A DNA stretch of 64,000 nucleotides from Burkholderia cepacia ATCC 25416 (GTDB lineage: Bacteria > Pseudomonadota > Gammaproteobacteria > Burkholderiales > Burkholderiaceae): NCBI RefSeq assembly GCF_001411495.1, contig NZ_CP012982.1, positions 2,728,001 to 2,792,000 on the forward strand, written 5' to 3'. Below are positions 54,255 to 63,701 of the stretch, piece by piece (position 1 is the first letter of the stretch; each line of letters begins with the position of its first letter). A program made the position numbers and the translations under genes. The notes below the pieces were generated by a model, which ran no database searches, was not told where the DNA came from, and saw nothing but the letters and a program-made list of their open reading frames with translations.

Positions 54255-55091
54255 CTATGCTTCGTCGTCGTGTTCCGATGCCGGCGTGCCGGACTGCCGT
54301 GCGGCCTCGTCGCTGAGCTTTTTGTCGAGGATCGTCGCGACGCGGCCGCCGAGATAGGCGCTCGCGGCGGTTTCCAGCGCGCGGTTCGTCTCGCCTTCGA
54401 CGAACACGGCCGCGAGCGGGCGCAGGCGCCAGATCGCGTCGACCAGCTCGGGCACGTCGGTGGCGGGCGGCAGCGTGCCGGCGTCGTAGCGGTCGAGCCG
54501 CTTCACGACGAGATCGACGAGCAGCCGAGCGATCGCGTCGAAATGCGGTCGCGCGAGGCTGATCACGTCGAGCAACTCGCGCGGCGGGATGCCCTCCTTC
54601 GTCATCGCGGCCGCCGCTTCGAGCAGCGCGGGGCTCTTCGCGACGAACGACAGGCCGCGCCGTTCGAGCAGGCCGAGTTCGGTGACGCGTGACAGCTGCG
54701 TGGTCGCCTGCGGGCCGAACATCTGCGCGAGCGCGGCGAGCGAATAGGTTTTCGGCAGTTCGTGCGACCAGCGGCCGCCGATCGCGTTTTCGAGGCCGAG
54801 GATCGAGCGCAGGTCGTGGCCTTCGTCGATCGCCTTGATCAGGTCCTGGATGTTCGACAGCGTGTAGCCGCGCGCGAGCAGGTGGTTGATCAGCTTCAGG
54901 CGCGCGACGTGCGTGTCGTCGTAAATGCCGACGCGGCCGCGCTTTTCCGGCGGCGCGAGCAAGCCGCGATCCTGGTACGCGCGGACATTGCGCACGGTCG
55001 TGTCGGACACGCGCGCAAGCTCGTCGACCGTGTACTCGTTGCGGGCGTCCGGCGCGGCCTCGTCGGGTGTGGAATGAGTCTGTTTTGACAT
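54255..55091 (-). CDS. MerR-family transcriptional regulator
   Basis: 278 residues. The winged HTH is at about 18-88: YTVDELARVSDTTVRNVRAYQ, then the wing RGRVGIYDDTHVARLKLI and the RGYTLSNIQDLIKAID helix. The C-terminal 190 residues have no cysteine cluster, so it is not a metal sensor; the helical domain with PHFDAIARLLVDLVVKRLDRY is probably a ligand-binding or dimer region. It may control the downstream binding-protein gene or itself. Confidence 0.9.
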   Translation of the reverse strand: MSKQTHSTPDEAAPDARNEYTVDELARVSDTTVRNVRAYQDRGLLAPPEKRGRVGIYDDTHVARLKLINHLLARGYTLSNIQDLIKAIDEGHDLRSILGLENAIGGRWSHELPKTYSLAALAQMFGPQATTQLSRVTELGLLERRGLSFVAKSPALLEAAAAMTKEGIPPRELLDVISLARPHFDAIARLLVDLVVKRLDRYDAGTLPPATDVPELVDAIWRLRPLAAVFVEGETNRALETAASAYLGGRVATILDKKLSDEAARQSGTPASEHDDEA

Positions 55092-55177
55092 GCGGCCATT
55101 CTAGCGCGACGTGGCGCGCCAGGGTCCGTTCGCGCGCATGAAGGGCCGGCGCGAGCCGGTCATTCGCATGACCGGAC

Positions 55178-55723
55178 CTATGGCGAGACGGGGAGCGTGT
55201 TCGCGCCGTCGCCGAGCGGGCGCTGCAGCAGCGCCGTATCGATCCAGCGGCCGTGCTTGAAACCGGCCGCCTTCAGCATGCCGGCCGGCTCGAAGCCGAA
55301 CGCGCGATGCAGCGACGTCGAGCCGCCGGTGCCGCCATCGGCGATCACCGCGATCATCTGCCGCCACGGGCCGGCCTCGCAGCGTTCGATCAGCGCCGCG
55401 AGCAGCGCGCGGCCGATCCCGCGCCCGCGCTGCGCATCGTCGATGTAGATCGAATCCTCGATCGTGAAGCGGTACGCGCTGCGTGTGCGGTACGGCGTAG
55501 CGTACGCGTAGCCGGCCACGCGGCCGTTGCATTCGGCGACGAGGTACGGCAGCCCGTGGCCCAGTACCGCGTCGCGGCGCGCGCGCAGTTCGGCGACGTC
55601 GGGCGGCGTTTCCTCGAAGGAGGCGACGCTGTGGTGCACGTGGTGCGCATAGATCGCGTGGATCGCGTCGAGATCGGCTTCGGTCGCGTCGCGGACGACG
55701 CAGGCGGCTGGCGAGATGGACAT
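55178..55723 (-). CDS. GNAT acetyltransferase, phosphinothricin acetyltransferase-like
   Basis: 181 residues. ATEADLDAIHAIYAHHVHHSVASFEE, the acetyl-CoA loop QRGRGIGRALLAALIERC and the GGSTSLHRAFGFEPAGML region are characteristic of the Pat/Bar family, which acetylates phosphinothricin or methionine sulfone/sulfoximine-like compounds. Housekeeping substrates are likely amino-acid analogues. It lies 133 nt downstream of the AraC-family gene. Confidence 0.9.
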   Translation of the reverse strand: MSISPAACVVRDATEADLDAIHAIYAHHVHHSVASFEETPPDVAELRARRDAVLGHGLPYLVAECNGRVAGYAYATPYRTRSAYRFTIEDSIYIDDAQRGRGIGRALLAALIERCEAGPWRQMIAVIADGGTGGSTSLHRAFGFEPAGMLKAAGFKHGRWIDTALLQRPLGDGANTLPVSP

Positions 55724-55856
55724 GGCGACGGAGCGACAGGGTGGGGTACGGGAAAACCACTACTATGCGGGCGAATGCCCGGCGCGTAAAGCGGTGGCTG
55801 CGGCGATGGCGAGCGGCGGCGACTACGGCGGTAGCCGCGCGTCCGGCGCCGCGGGT

Positions 55857-56876
55857 TCAGTTCGGCGCCCGCTTCTTCTGCGTGTCGCGCGGCAACTCGT
55901 CGAAGCGGGCGAAGTAGTAGGCGGAAAAGCGGCCGAGGTGCCCGAAGCCGAACGTCAGCGCCGTATCGGTGATGCTGGCAGCCGGGTCGGTCAGCAACTG
56001 CACGCGCGCGGCGTCCAGCCGGATGTTGCGCAGCAGCTCCATCGGGGTCGCGCCGTGATAGCGGCGACACAGCACGTTCAGCGTCCGCAGGCTGACACCG
56101 GCCGCGCGGGCGAGATCCTCGAGCGAGATCGGCGCGCAGAGCCGCGCGTGGATGAATTCGTGCAGCGCATCCATCTGCCGGATGTCGCCGCGCGATCCGG
56201 CTTGCGCGGGTGCGCCGCGCGCTTGCAGCGCCGGGCCGGCTTGCACGGCGGCGGGCGACGGCGGGCAATGCACGAGCAGGAACAGCGCGAGGCTTTGTTC
56301 GAAGTGGTCGCGCCATTCGGCCCGTATGCCGCCGTCGTCGGCAACGGCGAGCACGTTGAGCAGCGACTGCGCGATCAGATCCCACTGCGACGCAAGCGCC
56401 GTCGGCAACAGGAAGCCCGGCGCGAGGCCGGGCGCCGCGTCGTCGGGCCGGCGGCCGCAGACTGCGCGCATCAGCGAATCGGGCACCTTGACGATCAGCT
56501 GCCGGGTGCCGGTTCGCCAGCGCAGGCGCACGCGCGACGTCGGTGCCAGCACGGCGGTACGCCCTTCGGACACGCCCATCACGTGCCCGTCGCACTCGAT
56601 TTCGGCGCCGCCCGCGAGGGACGTGTGGACGAGCGAAAAGCCGTCGAACGGGCGCGGGGCGACTTCGACTTCGGCGCCGTACTGCAGCGCGTAGACGCTC
56701 AGGTGATTCAGTTGCCCCTTGAACAGCGCTGCGTCGGGTACGCCCTGCTTCCAGCGCAGCGCATGCTCGGCCAGTTCCAGCGAGACCTGCTCGTGCGCAT
56801 CCGTGCGCAGGCCGGATCGGAACACGCAATTCCGATACAGCGCGGACAATGCGTCCGCATTCGGGGTGAGGGGCAT
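55857..56876 (-). CDS. AraC-family regulator (AraC-binding-like N-terminal domain)
   Basis: 339 residues from ATG 56876 with GGAG upstream. The C-terminal double HTH (about 245-335) includes ISLEDLARAAGVSLRTLNVL and the second AraC signature SITDTALTFGFGHLGRFSAY. The N-terminal domain (about 20-200) resembles those of aromatic-catabolism activators such as the CbdS/AndR/FeaR type. It is divergent from an aromatic-acid carrier and porin, which it probably activates through direct repeats in the spacer. Confidence 0.9.
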   Translation of the reverse strand: MPLTPNADALSALYRNCVFRSGLRTDAHEQVSLELAEHALRWKQGVPDAALFKGQLNHLSVYALQYGAEVEVAPRPFDGFSLVHTSLAGGAEIECDGHVMGVSEGRTAVLAPTSRVRLRWRTGTRQLIVKVPDSLMRAVCGRRPDDAAPGLAPGFLLPTALASQWDLIAQSLLNVLAVADDGGIRAEWRDHFEQSLALFLLVHCPPSPAAVQAGPALQARGAPAQAGSRGDIRQMDALHEFIHARLCAPISLEDLARAAGVSLRTLNVLCRRYHGATPMELLRNIRLDAARVQLLTDPAASITDTALTFGFGHLGRFSAYYFARFDELPRDTQKKRAPN

Positions 56877-57300
56877 GGGGCGTCTCCTGCGTGGCGTTTT
56901 TCGTGCAGCACATCGGCTGGCCGCGGATGTGCGTCGTGCCACATCGGTTTCTCTTGTGAGCGAGATATCCTGAAACGATGATATTGATCTTTGTCAGGCT
57001 TGTCGAAAGTTTCGCAAGAATCGGATAGTCCCGTCCCCGCCGGGGAGAAATCCGGATAGCGCACGGCGTGCGGCACGAGAAAAACGAACCGGATTCGCGA
57101 GCGGCCTGCAAATTCCGGATAGTCGAAATCATTGTGGCTTCCTACACTGCGCCGGCAGCCGGACGAACAGCGGCGCATTTCATGTCAATGATTCGTACAA
57201 CTACTAAGTTGATGGGCCGATCGATCGTACTAGGTCGAATTCGCGTAATGCGACGGCTACCGCCGGGCCCGGGTCCCCTCTGGAAAAGGAAGGAAGCTCC
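56877..57300. promoter_or_regulatory. AraC/transporter divergent spacer with GGATAG direct repeats
   Basis: This 424-bp spacer contains three same-direction copies of GGATAG: GGATAGTC at 57023-57030, GGATAGC at 57054-57060 and GGATAGTC at 57117-57124. The spacings are 31 and 63 bp, near whole helical turns, as expected for AraC-family sites. The transporter ribosome site AAGGAAGG lies at 57288-57295. No gene is seen. Confidence 0.5.
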
Positions 57301-58665
57301 ATGCGTCAAATCAACCTGCAGGCGCTCTCGGACGATGCGCGGCTGGGCAAGCTGCACGGCGTCGTGCTGTTCTGGTGCGCGCTGATCATCGTGTTCGACG
57401 GTTACGACCTGGCAGTGGCCGGCATCGCGCTGCCGGCGATCATGAACGAGATGGGCGTCAACCCCGCGCAGGCCGGCTTCATGGTCAGCTCGGCGCTGTT
57501 CGGCATGATGGTCGGCAACATCGTGTTCGGGACCGTCGCCGAGCGGATCGGGCGCCGCCGGGCCATCGCGGCCTGCCTGACGTTGTTCAGCGTCTTCACC
57601 GCGGCGGCCGGGCTGGCGCCGACGCCCGTGCTGTTCGGTGTCGCGCGTTTCCTCGCCGGCATCGGCATCGGCGGCGTCATGCCGAACGTGATCGCCCACA
57701 TGACCGAATACGCGCCGCGCCGCGTGCGCAATACGCTGGTGACGCTGATGTTCAGCGGCTATTCCGTCGGCGGCATGCTGGCGGCGGTCATGGGCAAGGG
57801 GATGATCGACGCCCATGGATGGCAATCGGTGTTCGTCGCCGCGGGCGCGCCGGTGCTGCTCGTTCCGCTGCTCATGAAATGGATGCCGGAATCGCTGCCG
57901 TTCCTGATCCGGCACGGCAGGACGGACGAACTCGCGCGCATCGCGCAGCGGCTCGATCCCGCCTATCGGCACCAACCGGGCGACTGCTATGTCGTTCCGC
58001 GCGCCGACCACACGGGCAACGCGCCGGTCCGGCAGCTGTTCGACGACGGCCGCGGGTTCAGCACGGTCATGTTCTGGATCGCGTGCTTCATGTGCCTGTT
58101 CATGGTGTACGCGCTCAGTTCGTGGTTGACGCGGCTGATGGCGGGCGCCGGCTACAGCCTCGGCTCGGCGTTGACGTTCGTGCTGGTGCTGAACGCCGGC
58201 GCGATGGCCGGCGCGATCGGCGGAGGCTGGCTGGCCGACCGCCTGCCGATCAAGACGGTGCTCGTGTCGATGTACCTCCTTGCCGCCGTGTCGATCACGC
58301 TGCTCGGCTACCCGATGCCGACCGCGCTGCTGTTCGTGCTGGTCGGCCTCGCGGGTGCGTCGACGATCGGCACGCAGATCGTCAACTGCGCGTACGCGGG
58401 GCAGTTCTACCCGATGGCGATCCGTTCGACCGGCATCGGCTGGACGTTGGGTGTGGGCCGCAGCGGCGCGATCCTGGCGCCGATCGTCATCGGCGTGCTG
58501 GTCGGCATCGATTTGCCGTTGGCACAGAACTTCATGGCGATCGGGCTGCCCGCGCTGGTGGCGGCCGTCGCGGTCGGCTTGATCGATCAGCGTCGCTCGG
58601 CGTCGCGCCACGGCCCGGCGGTTTCGGCCGCCGAACGGCACGTGTCGTCCGCCGGGCAGTCCTGA
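57301..58665 (+). CDS. MFS aromatic acid:H+ symporter (benzoate-carrier-like)
   Basis: 454 residues with about 12 membrane helices. DGYDLAVAGIALPAIM in helix 1 is the AAHS signature shared with BenK and PcaK, where the Asp residues are needed for transport. VAERIGRRRAI is the loop 2-3 motif. A hydrophilic loop at about 205-245 divides the halves. The porin gene follows 89 nt later. No catabolic genes are adjacent, so the module serves a pathway located elsewhere. Confidence 0.92.
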   Translation: MRQINLQALSDDARLGKLHGVVLFWCALIIVFDGYDLAVAGIALPAIMNEMGVNPAQAGFMVSSALFGMMVGNIVFGTVAERIGRRRAIAACLTLFSVFTAAAGLAPTPVLFGVARFLAGIGIGGVMPNVIAHMTEYAPRRVRNTLVTLMFSGYSVGGMLAAVMGKGMIDAHGWQSVFVAAGAPVLLVPLLMKWMPESLPFLIRHGRTDELARIAQRLDPAYRHQPGDCYVVPRADHTGNAPVRQLFDDGRGFSTVMFWIACFMCLFMVYALSSWLTRLMAGAGYSLGSALTFVLVLNAGAMAGAIGGGWLADRLPIKTVLVSMYLLAAVSITLLGYPMPTALLFVLVGLAGASTIGTQIVNCAYAGQFYPMAIRSTGIGWTLGVGRSGAILAPIVIGVLVGIDLPLAQNFMAIGLPALVAAVAVGLIDQRRSASRHGPAVSAAERHVSSAGQS

Positions 58666-58754
58666 ACGGTTTATCCGCGGCGCCGGCGCGCGGCCGCCTG
58701 CCGATCGCGCACGGCGACGCCGCGGCCCGCATCCTGTGAAGGGGAAAGTCAGTC

Positions 58755-59870
58755 ATGCATCTCGATTCAAGAGCGTCGAAGGCGATGCTGAGATGGAGTG
58801 TGTTCGCGTCGTCGCTGACCGCGACGACGGGCACCGTACAGGCGCAGGGCAGTGTGACGCTGTACGGCATCGTCGACACCGGCATTTCGTACTACAACCA
58901 TGCGGCGCAGGGCGGATCGGCGGTAGGCATGCCGCATCTGACCGGCGAATTGCCGTCGCGGTGGGGCGTGAAGGGTATCGAAGACCTGGGGGGCGGCAAC
59001 CGCGCGTTTTTCGTGCTGGAGAACGGCTTTCAGCCCGGCACCGGTCGGCTCAACTACGGCGGGCGACTGTTCGGCCGGCAGGCGAACGCGGGACTGAGCA
59101 GCGCATACGGAACGCTCACGCTCGGCAGGCAAATGAACATGACGGCCCATGCGCTGGCCAACGCCGACGTGATCGGGCCGTCCATTCATTCGCCGAGCAA
59201 CTTCGACGCCTATCTGCCGAATGCGCGCAGCGACAACGCGATCGGTTACCTGGGCAAGTTCCGCGGGCTCACGATCGGCGGCACCTACAGCTTCGGCCGC
59301 GATGCCGCCGGGCCGGCCGGGCCTTCCGCGACCGGCTGCGCGGGGCAGGTGCCGGGCAATCCGCTCGCGTGCCGGCAATATACGGCGCTGGTCGCTTACG
59401 ACGTGGCGCGCTTTGGCGTCGCGGTGTCCTACGACGTGAAGCACGGCGGGGCGGGCGCATCGGCGCCGCTCGACAGCAGCGCCCATACGAGCACGCACGG
59501 CGTCGTCGGCGGCTACGCGGTGATGGGGCGCGCGAAGCTCGGTGCGGGATGGATCAGGAACAACGTCGCGGCGGCCGGCCATTTGCAGACCGATATTGTC
59601 TTCGCGGGCGTTGCCTATGCGCTGACGCCTGCGGTCACGTTCGATGCGCAAGGCACGCGTTATCTGCAACGCGGGCCCGCGAGCAATGCGAACGCGACGT
59701 TGCTGGCCGGGCGCGCCAACCATCAGCTGTCCAAGCGGACGCGCGTCTATACGTCGGTCGGCTACATGCTGAACAGCGCGAGCGCAGGCAAGGCGGTCGC
59801 CGCCGGTGGCACGGTCGAAACGGGGCAGAGCCAACTGGGGATCATGGCCGGGCTACAGCAGCGGTTCTGA
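58755..59870 (+). CDS. Gram-negative porin (OmpC-like; BenP-type context)
   Basis: 371 residues. The signal peptide region ends TGTVQAQ near residue 31, followed by GSVTLYGIVDTGISYY. RWGVKGIEDLGGGNRAFFVLENGF, LTLGRQMN and the C-terminal QSQLGIMAGLQQRF with terminal Phe are standard porin features. The N-terminus before the signal core is longer than usual, so the start may be at 58785. It pairs with the upstream aromatic-acid carrier as outer-membrane entry. Confidence 0.92.
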   Translation: MHLDSRASKAMLRWSVFASSLTATTGTVQAQGSVTLYGIVDTGISYYNHAAQGGSAVGMPHLTGELPSRWGVKGIEDLGGGNRAFFVLENGFQPGTGRLNYGGRLFGRQANAGLSSAYGTLTLGRQMNMTAHALANADVIGPSIHSPSNFDAYLPNARSDNAIGYLGKFRGLTIGGTYSFGRDAAGPAGPSATGCAGQVPGNPLACRQYTALVAYDVARFGVAVSYDVKHGGAGASAPLDSSAHTSTHGVVGGYAVMGRAKLGAGWIRNNVAAAGHLQTDIVFAGVAYALTPAVTFDAQGTRYLQRGPASNANATLLAGRANHQLSKRTRVYTSVGYMLNSASAGKAVAAGGTVETGQSQLGIMAGLQQRF

Positions 59871-59883
59871 CGAGGCCGGGGCG

Positions 59884-60804
59884 TCAGAGCCGCCCATCCG
59901 CCGTGCGAACCGCCTCGGCGATCGCATCCGCGACACGCTGTACGCGCGGCGAGCGGCGCACGTCCGGGTGGACGACGAGCCAGATTTCGCGCTCGATATC
60001 GCAACGCGGCGCGGCGGTCAGTTCGACGAGCGGCGCACCGGCTTGCGCGGCCGGATCGTCGACGAGAAAGCGCGGCAGCAGCGCGACGCCGGCGCCCGCC
60101 GCGCACGCGCGATGCTGCGCGGCGAGGTCGTTCGCGATGAACGCGAAACGGCGCCCGGCCGCGAAACGCTCGAGCCACTGCTGCTGCGGCGTTTGCGCGA
60201 GCGCATCGTCGTAGCCGACGAACGGCCAGGTGTCGGGCGGCGCGCTCGCCCATTCCGGCGACGCGCACAGCGCGAAGCGCATCGTGCCGAGCCGCCGCGC
60301 CGCGAGCCCCGGCTCGGTCGGCCGCGACAGCCGCACCGCGAGATCGGCTTCGCGCGCGTACAGGTTCGCCGCGTGCATCTCGCCCATCAGGTCGATCCGC
60401 AGCGCCGGCCATGCGTGCTGCGCGCGGGCCAGGCGCGGCGCGAGGAAATGGCTGGCGAACACCGGCGACGCCGATACGCGTACCACGCCGTCGAGTGCAG
60501 CCGCACCCTGGGCGGCGCGCGCGAACGCATGCGCGTCCGCTTCGAGGCGTGCGGCGTGCTCGGCAAGGTGCAGCCCTTCGTCGGTGGGCGGCCAGCCGCG
60601 CGGCAGCCGGTCGAACAGCCGGATGCCGAGCGCGGATTCCAGCGCGTCGATGCGGCGCGCGACCGTCGAATGCTGAACCTGCAGCGTCCGCGCGGCCGCC
60701 GACAGGCTGCCGCCGCGCATCACCGCGAGGAAGTAGCGGATGTCGTCCCAGCTCATCGGCGGCGCGGCCGCGGGTGTGGATGCTTGATCGGTCGAATTTT
60801 GCAC
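59884..60804 (-). CDS. LysR-family transcriptional regulator
   Basis: 306 residues from a GTG at 60804; the ATG at 60756 (MSWDDIRYFLAV) gives the more typical LysR N-terminus. The HTH has GSLSAAARTLQVQHSTVARRI and the family's RLFDRLPRGWPPT. The substrate domain follows from about 105. It is divergent from the quinone oxidoreductase gene across 83 bp and probably controls it. Confidence 0.93.
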   Translation of the reverse strand: MQNSTDQASTPAAAPPMSWDDIRYFLAVMRGGSLSAAARTLQVQHSTVARRIDALESALGIRLFDRLPRGWPPTDEGLHLAEHAARLEADAHAFARAAQGAAALDGVVRVSASPVFASHFLAPRLARAQHAWPALRIDLMGEMHAANLYAREADLAVRLSRPTEPGLAARRLGTMRFALCASPEWASAPPDTWPFVGYDDALAQTPQQQWLERFAAGRRFAFIANDLAAQHRACAAGAGVALLPRFLVDDPAAQAGAPLVELTAAPRCDIEREIWLVVHPDVRRSPRVQRVADAIAEAVRTADGRL

Positions 60805-60887
60805 AGTAGATGGGCGATCAACGGGAATTTCGATCGATTATGCCCGATGGGATGATCGTGTCACTTCATTCGATTGCGAGGAACGTC

Positions 60888-61886
60888 ATGACCCAAACCA
60901 CGACCGCCATCCGGATCGGGATCGACCGCTACGGCGACGCCGGCGTGCTGCGCCGCGTCGATGCACCCGTCGCGCCGCCCGATGCCGGCGAGGTACGGAT
61001 TCGCCAGACCGCGATCGGCGTGAATTTCGTCGACATCTATTTCAGGACGGGCGCGCATGCGTTGCCCGCGCTGCCGGACGCGCTCGGCGTCGAGGCGGCG
61101 GGTGTGATCGATGCGGTCGGGCCGGGCGTGACGGATCTCGTCCCCGGCCAGCGCGTCGCGTATGCGGGCATGCCGACCGGCAGCTATGCGAGCCTGCGCA
61201 CGATGCCGGCCGAGCGCGTGGTGCCGATCCCCGACGGCTTGAGCGATGACGCAGCGGCCGCCGGGCTGCTGAAAGGGATCACCGTTTACATGCTGATGCA
61301 TCGCGTCCGGCAGGTCGACGCGGGCGACACGGTGCTCGTGCACGCTGCCGCCGGCGGTGTAGGACTGCTGGCGACGCAATGGGCGCGTGCGCTCGGCGCG
61401 CGGGTGATCGGCACGGTCGGGTCGGCCGCGAAAGCCGCGCTCGTGCGCACGCATGGCGCCGAGGCGGTCGTCGATTATCGCGAGGAGGATTTCGTCGCGG
61501 CGGCGCGCGCGTTCGGCGGCGGCACCGGGGTCGATTACGCGATCGACGGGATCGGCGGCGACGTGCTGACGCGCACGCTCGGTGCAGTCCGTCCGTTCGG
61601 GATGGTCGCGAGCATCGGGCAGGTGGCCGCGATCGGCGCACGGCACACGTTCGATCTCGACGAACTGGGGCCGGCGCGCTCGATCGCGCTGGCGCGGCCG
61701 AGCGTGCTCGGCTTCATCGCGCGCGACGTCGACGGTTACCGGGAGGCTGCGCGCGCGACACTCGAACGGCTGGCGAGCGGGATGCACGTGGAGATCGGCG
61801 CGCGGCTGCCGCTCGAACAGGCGGCCGATGCGCACCGGCTGCTGGAGTCGCGCGCGACGACGGGCGGGGTCGTGCTGGTGCCGTAA
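60888..61886 (+). CDS. NADPH:quinone oxidoreductase (zeta-crystallin type, MDR)
   Basis: 332 residues from ATG 60888, with GAGG upstream. GVNFVDIYFRTGAH and the cofactor loop HAAAGGVGLLATQWARALG match Qor of the zinc-free MDR branch. The zinc cysteines of alcohol dehydrogenases are absent. It reduces quinones or related enones with NADPH, usually as a detoxification enzyme. Divergent LysR regulation is likely. Confidence 0.92.
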   Translation: MTQTTTAIRIGIDRYGDAGVLRRVDAPVAPPDAGEVRIRQTAIGVNFVDIYFRTGAHALPALPDALGVEAAGVIDAVGPGVTDLVPGQRVAYAGMPTGSYASLRTMPAERVVPIPDGLSDDAAAAGLLKGITVYMLMHRVRQVDAGDTVLVHAAAGGVGLLATQWARALGARVIGTVGSAAKAALVRTHGAEAVVDYREEDFVAAARAFGGGTGVDYAIDGIGGDVLTRTLGAVRPFGMVASIGQVAAIGARHTFDLDELGPARSIALARPSVLGFIARDVDGYREAARATLERLASGMHVEIGARLPLEQAADAHRLLESRATTGGVVLVP

Positions 61887-61945
61887 CGGCGGGTGGCGGC
61901 GAATCGCGAGGCGGCCCGGCGGCCGCATCGCGGTTCACCGGCAAG

Positions 61946-63475
61946 TCAGTTGTGCTTGCGCAACGGCGCATCCTCGACGAACCACGCGAGCACGAACGCG
62001 ATCGCGATGACCGTCGCCGCCGCGAGATAGACGACGTGCAGCGAACCGGCGAACGCATGCAGGTACGCGTCGCGCACGGCATCCGGCAACTGCTGCACGG
62101 CGGCCGGGCCGAGCGCAGGCGGCAGCTCCGTGCCGGCCGGCAGCGCGGCCATCACCCGCGACTGCAGCCCGTGCGAGAACAGCGCGCCGAACGCCGCGAC
62201 GCCGAGCGAGCCGCCGATCGAGCGGAACAGCGTCGCCCCCGACGTCGCGACGCCCATGTGCCGGAATTCGACCGTGTTCTGCACGGCGAGCGTGAGCACG
62301 GGCATCACCATGCCGAGCCCGATCCCGAGCAGCGCCATGTACGCATACATCGTGTGCAGCGGCGTATCGAGCGTCAGTGTGGACAGCAGCGCCATCGCGA
62401 TGCCGCCGGTCAGCGTGCCCAGGATCGGAAACATCCGGTACGAGCCGAGCCGCGAGATCAACCGGCCGCTGACGACCGACGTCACGAGCATCCCGCCCAT
62501 CATCGGCAACAGCTGCATCCCGGCCTGCGACGGTGTCGAACCCTTCACGACCTGCAGGTAAAGCGGAATGAACGTGACCGAGCCGAACAGCGCGATGCCG
62601 ACGACGAAGCCGATCAGGCTGACCAGCACGAAGGTGCGATGGCGGAACAGTTCGAGCGGCATGATCGGCTCGGCCGCGAGCCGTTCTTCGTAAATGAAGC
62701 CGCCGATCGCGACGACGCCGAGCACGAGCGTCATCCACAGCTGCGGCGACGTCCACGGCAGCAGCGAGCCGCCTTCGCTCGTGAACAGGATCACGCAGGT
62801 GAGGGCGGTGGCGAGGAACGCGGCGCCCATGTAGTCGATCCGGTGCTTCACGTGCGCGGTGTGCGGCCGGAACGCGACGCCGATCACCGCGAGCGCGAGA
62901 AAGCCGAGCGGCAGGTTGATCGTGAAGATCCAGCGCCACGACAGGTGCTCGACCAGGAAGCCGCCGAGCAGCGGGCCGACGATCGTCGCGAGGCCGTACA
63001 CGCCGCCGAACATCCCCTGATAGCGCGCGCGGCGATCGGGCGGCACCAGATCGCCGATCGCGGCCATCGTCACGACCATCAGGCCGCCGCCGCCGAGCCC
63101 CTGCAGCGCACGCAGCACGATCAGCTGCGTCATGTCCTGCGCGACGCCGCACAGCGCGGAGCCGGCGAGGAACAGCACGATCGCGGCCTGCAGCACGATC
63201 TTGCGGCCGTACAGGTCGCCGAGCTTGCCGTACAACGGCAGCACGACGGTGGACGACAGCAGGTACGCGGTAACGACCCACGACAACTGGTCGAGCCCGC
63301 CGAGCTCGCCGACGATCGTCGGCAGCGCGGTCGACACGATCGTCTGGTCGAGCGCGGACAGCAGCATGACGAGCAGCAGCGCGGCGACGATCAGCCCGGC
63401 CGGCGCGTCGCGGCGGGCCGTTTCGGCGGCCGGCGGAGTGAGGAGGGTGTCGGTAGTCATCGATATATCTGCCAT
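61946..63475 (-). CDS. MFS multidrug efflux pump, DHA2 (14-TM, EmrB/QacA) family
   Basis: 509 residues, about 14 membrane helices. LDQTIVSTALPTIVGEL is the DHA2 signature of helix 1, LGDLYGRK the loop motif A, and GGVYGLATIVGPLLGGF motif C of antiporters. No membrane-fusion protein gene is adjacent. The start is 63475 or 63460; neither has a good ribosome site. An upstream dyad TTGAC-CA-GTCAA (63511-63522) is a possible TetR/MarR-type site. Confidence 0.92.
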   Translation of the reverse strand: MADISMTTDTLLTPPAAETARRDAPAGLIVAALLLVMLLSALDQTIVSTALPTIVGELGGLDQLSWVVTAYLLSSTVVLPLYGKLGDLYGRKIVLQAAIVLFLAGSALCGVAQDMTQLIVLRALQGLGGGGLMVVTMAAIGDLVPPDRRARYQGMFGGVYGLATIVGPLLGGFLVEHLSWRWIFTINLPLGFLALAVIGVAFRPHTAHVKHRIDYMGAAFLATALTCVILFTSEGGSLLPWTSPQLWMTLVLGVVAIGGFIYEERLAAEPIMPLELFRHRTFVLVSLIGFVVGIALFGSVTFIPLYLQVVKGSTPSQAGMQLLPMMGGMLVTSVVSGRLISRLGSYRMFPILGTLTGGIAMALLSTLTLDTPLHTMYAYMALLGIGLGMVMPVLTLAVQNTVEFRHMGVATSGATLFRSIGGSLGVAAFGALFSHGLQSRVMAALPAGTELPPALGPAAVQQLPDAVRDAYLHAFAGSLHVVYLAAATVIAIAFVLAWFVEDAPLRKHN

Positions 63476-63510
63476 GGCAGGGAATTGGCTCGAACTATAG
63501 CGATGGATAG

Positions 63511-63522
63511 TTGACCAGTCAA
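63511..63522. promoter_or_regulatory. Dyad upstream of the efflux pump gene
   Basis: TTGAC-CA-GTCAA is a perfect inverted repeat 36 bp upstream of the pump start, with related TTGACC/TGACCGGG strings at 63526 and 63587. A repressor site is plausible; no regulator gene is in view. Confidence 0.4.
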
Positions 63523-63621
63523 TTTCTGACCGGGCTCGATTTGTTGCAACGGTAACAGTAGATTGCCGACGATTGCCGACGCGAAAAATTGACCGGGATC
63601 AGCCGGAAAGCGGGGCTGGAC

Positions 63622-63648
63622 TCAAGTTTTTTGCAGGCAAACCGTAAT
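63622..63648 (+). promoter_or_regulatory. FliA (sigma28)-like promoter of the chemoreceptor gene
   Basis: TCAAGTTT (63622-63629) matches the TAAAGTTT -35 box at 7 of 8 positions. An 11-nt spacer leads to ACCGTAAT (63641-63648), which matches GCCGATAA at only 4 of 8. Location 54 nt upstream of a chemoreceptor start fits flagellar-class control. Confidence 0.5.
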
Positions 63649-63701
63649 ACAGCGTGCTGCGGACCGATTTCCGTGGCACTTTTCACCGCTCACGTCCCGT
63701 C

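Noticed and set aside
61379..63514. 711-codon plus-strand frame opposite the efflux pump and overlapping the quinone oxidoreductase
   Set aside because: His/Arg/Gln/Asp-rich shadow of the DHA2 pump; no domain or start signal.
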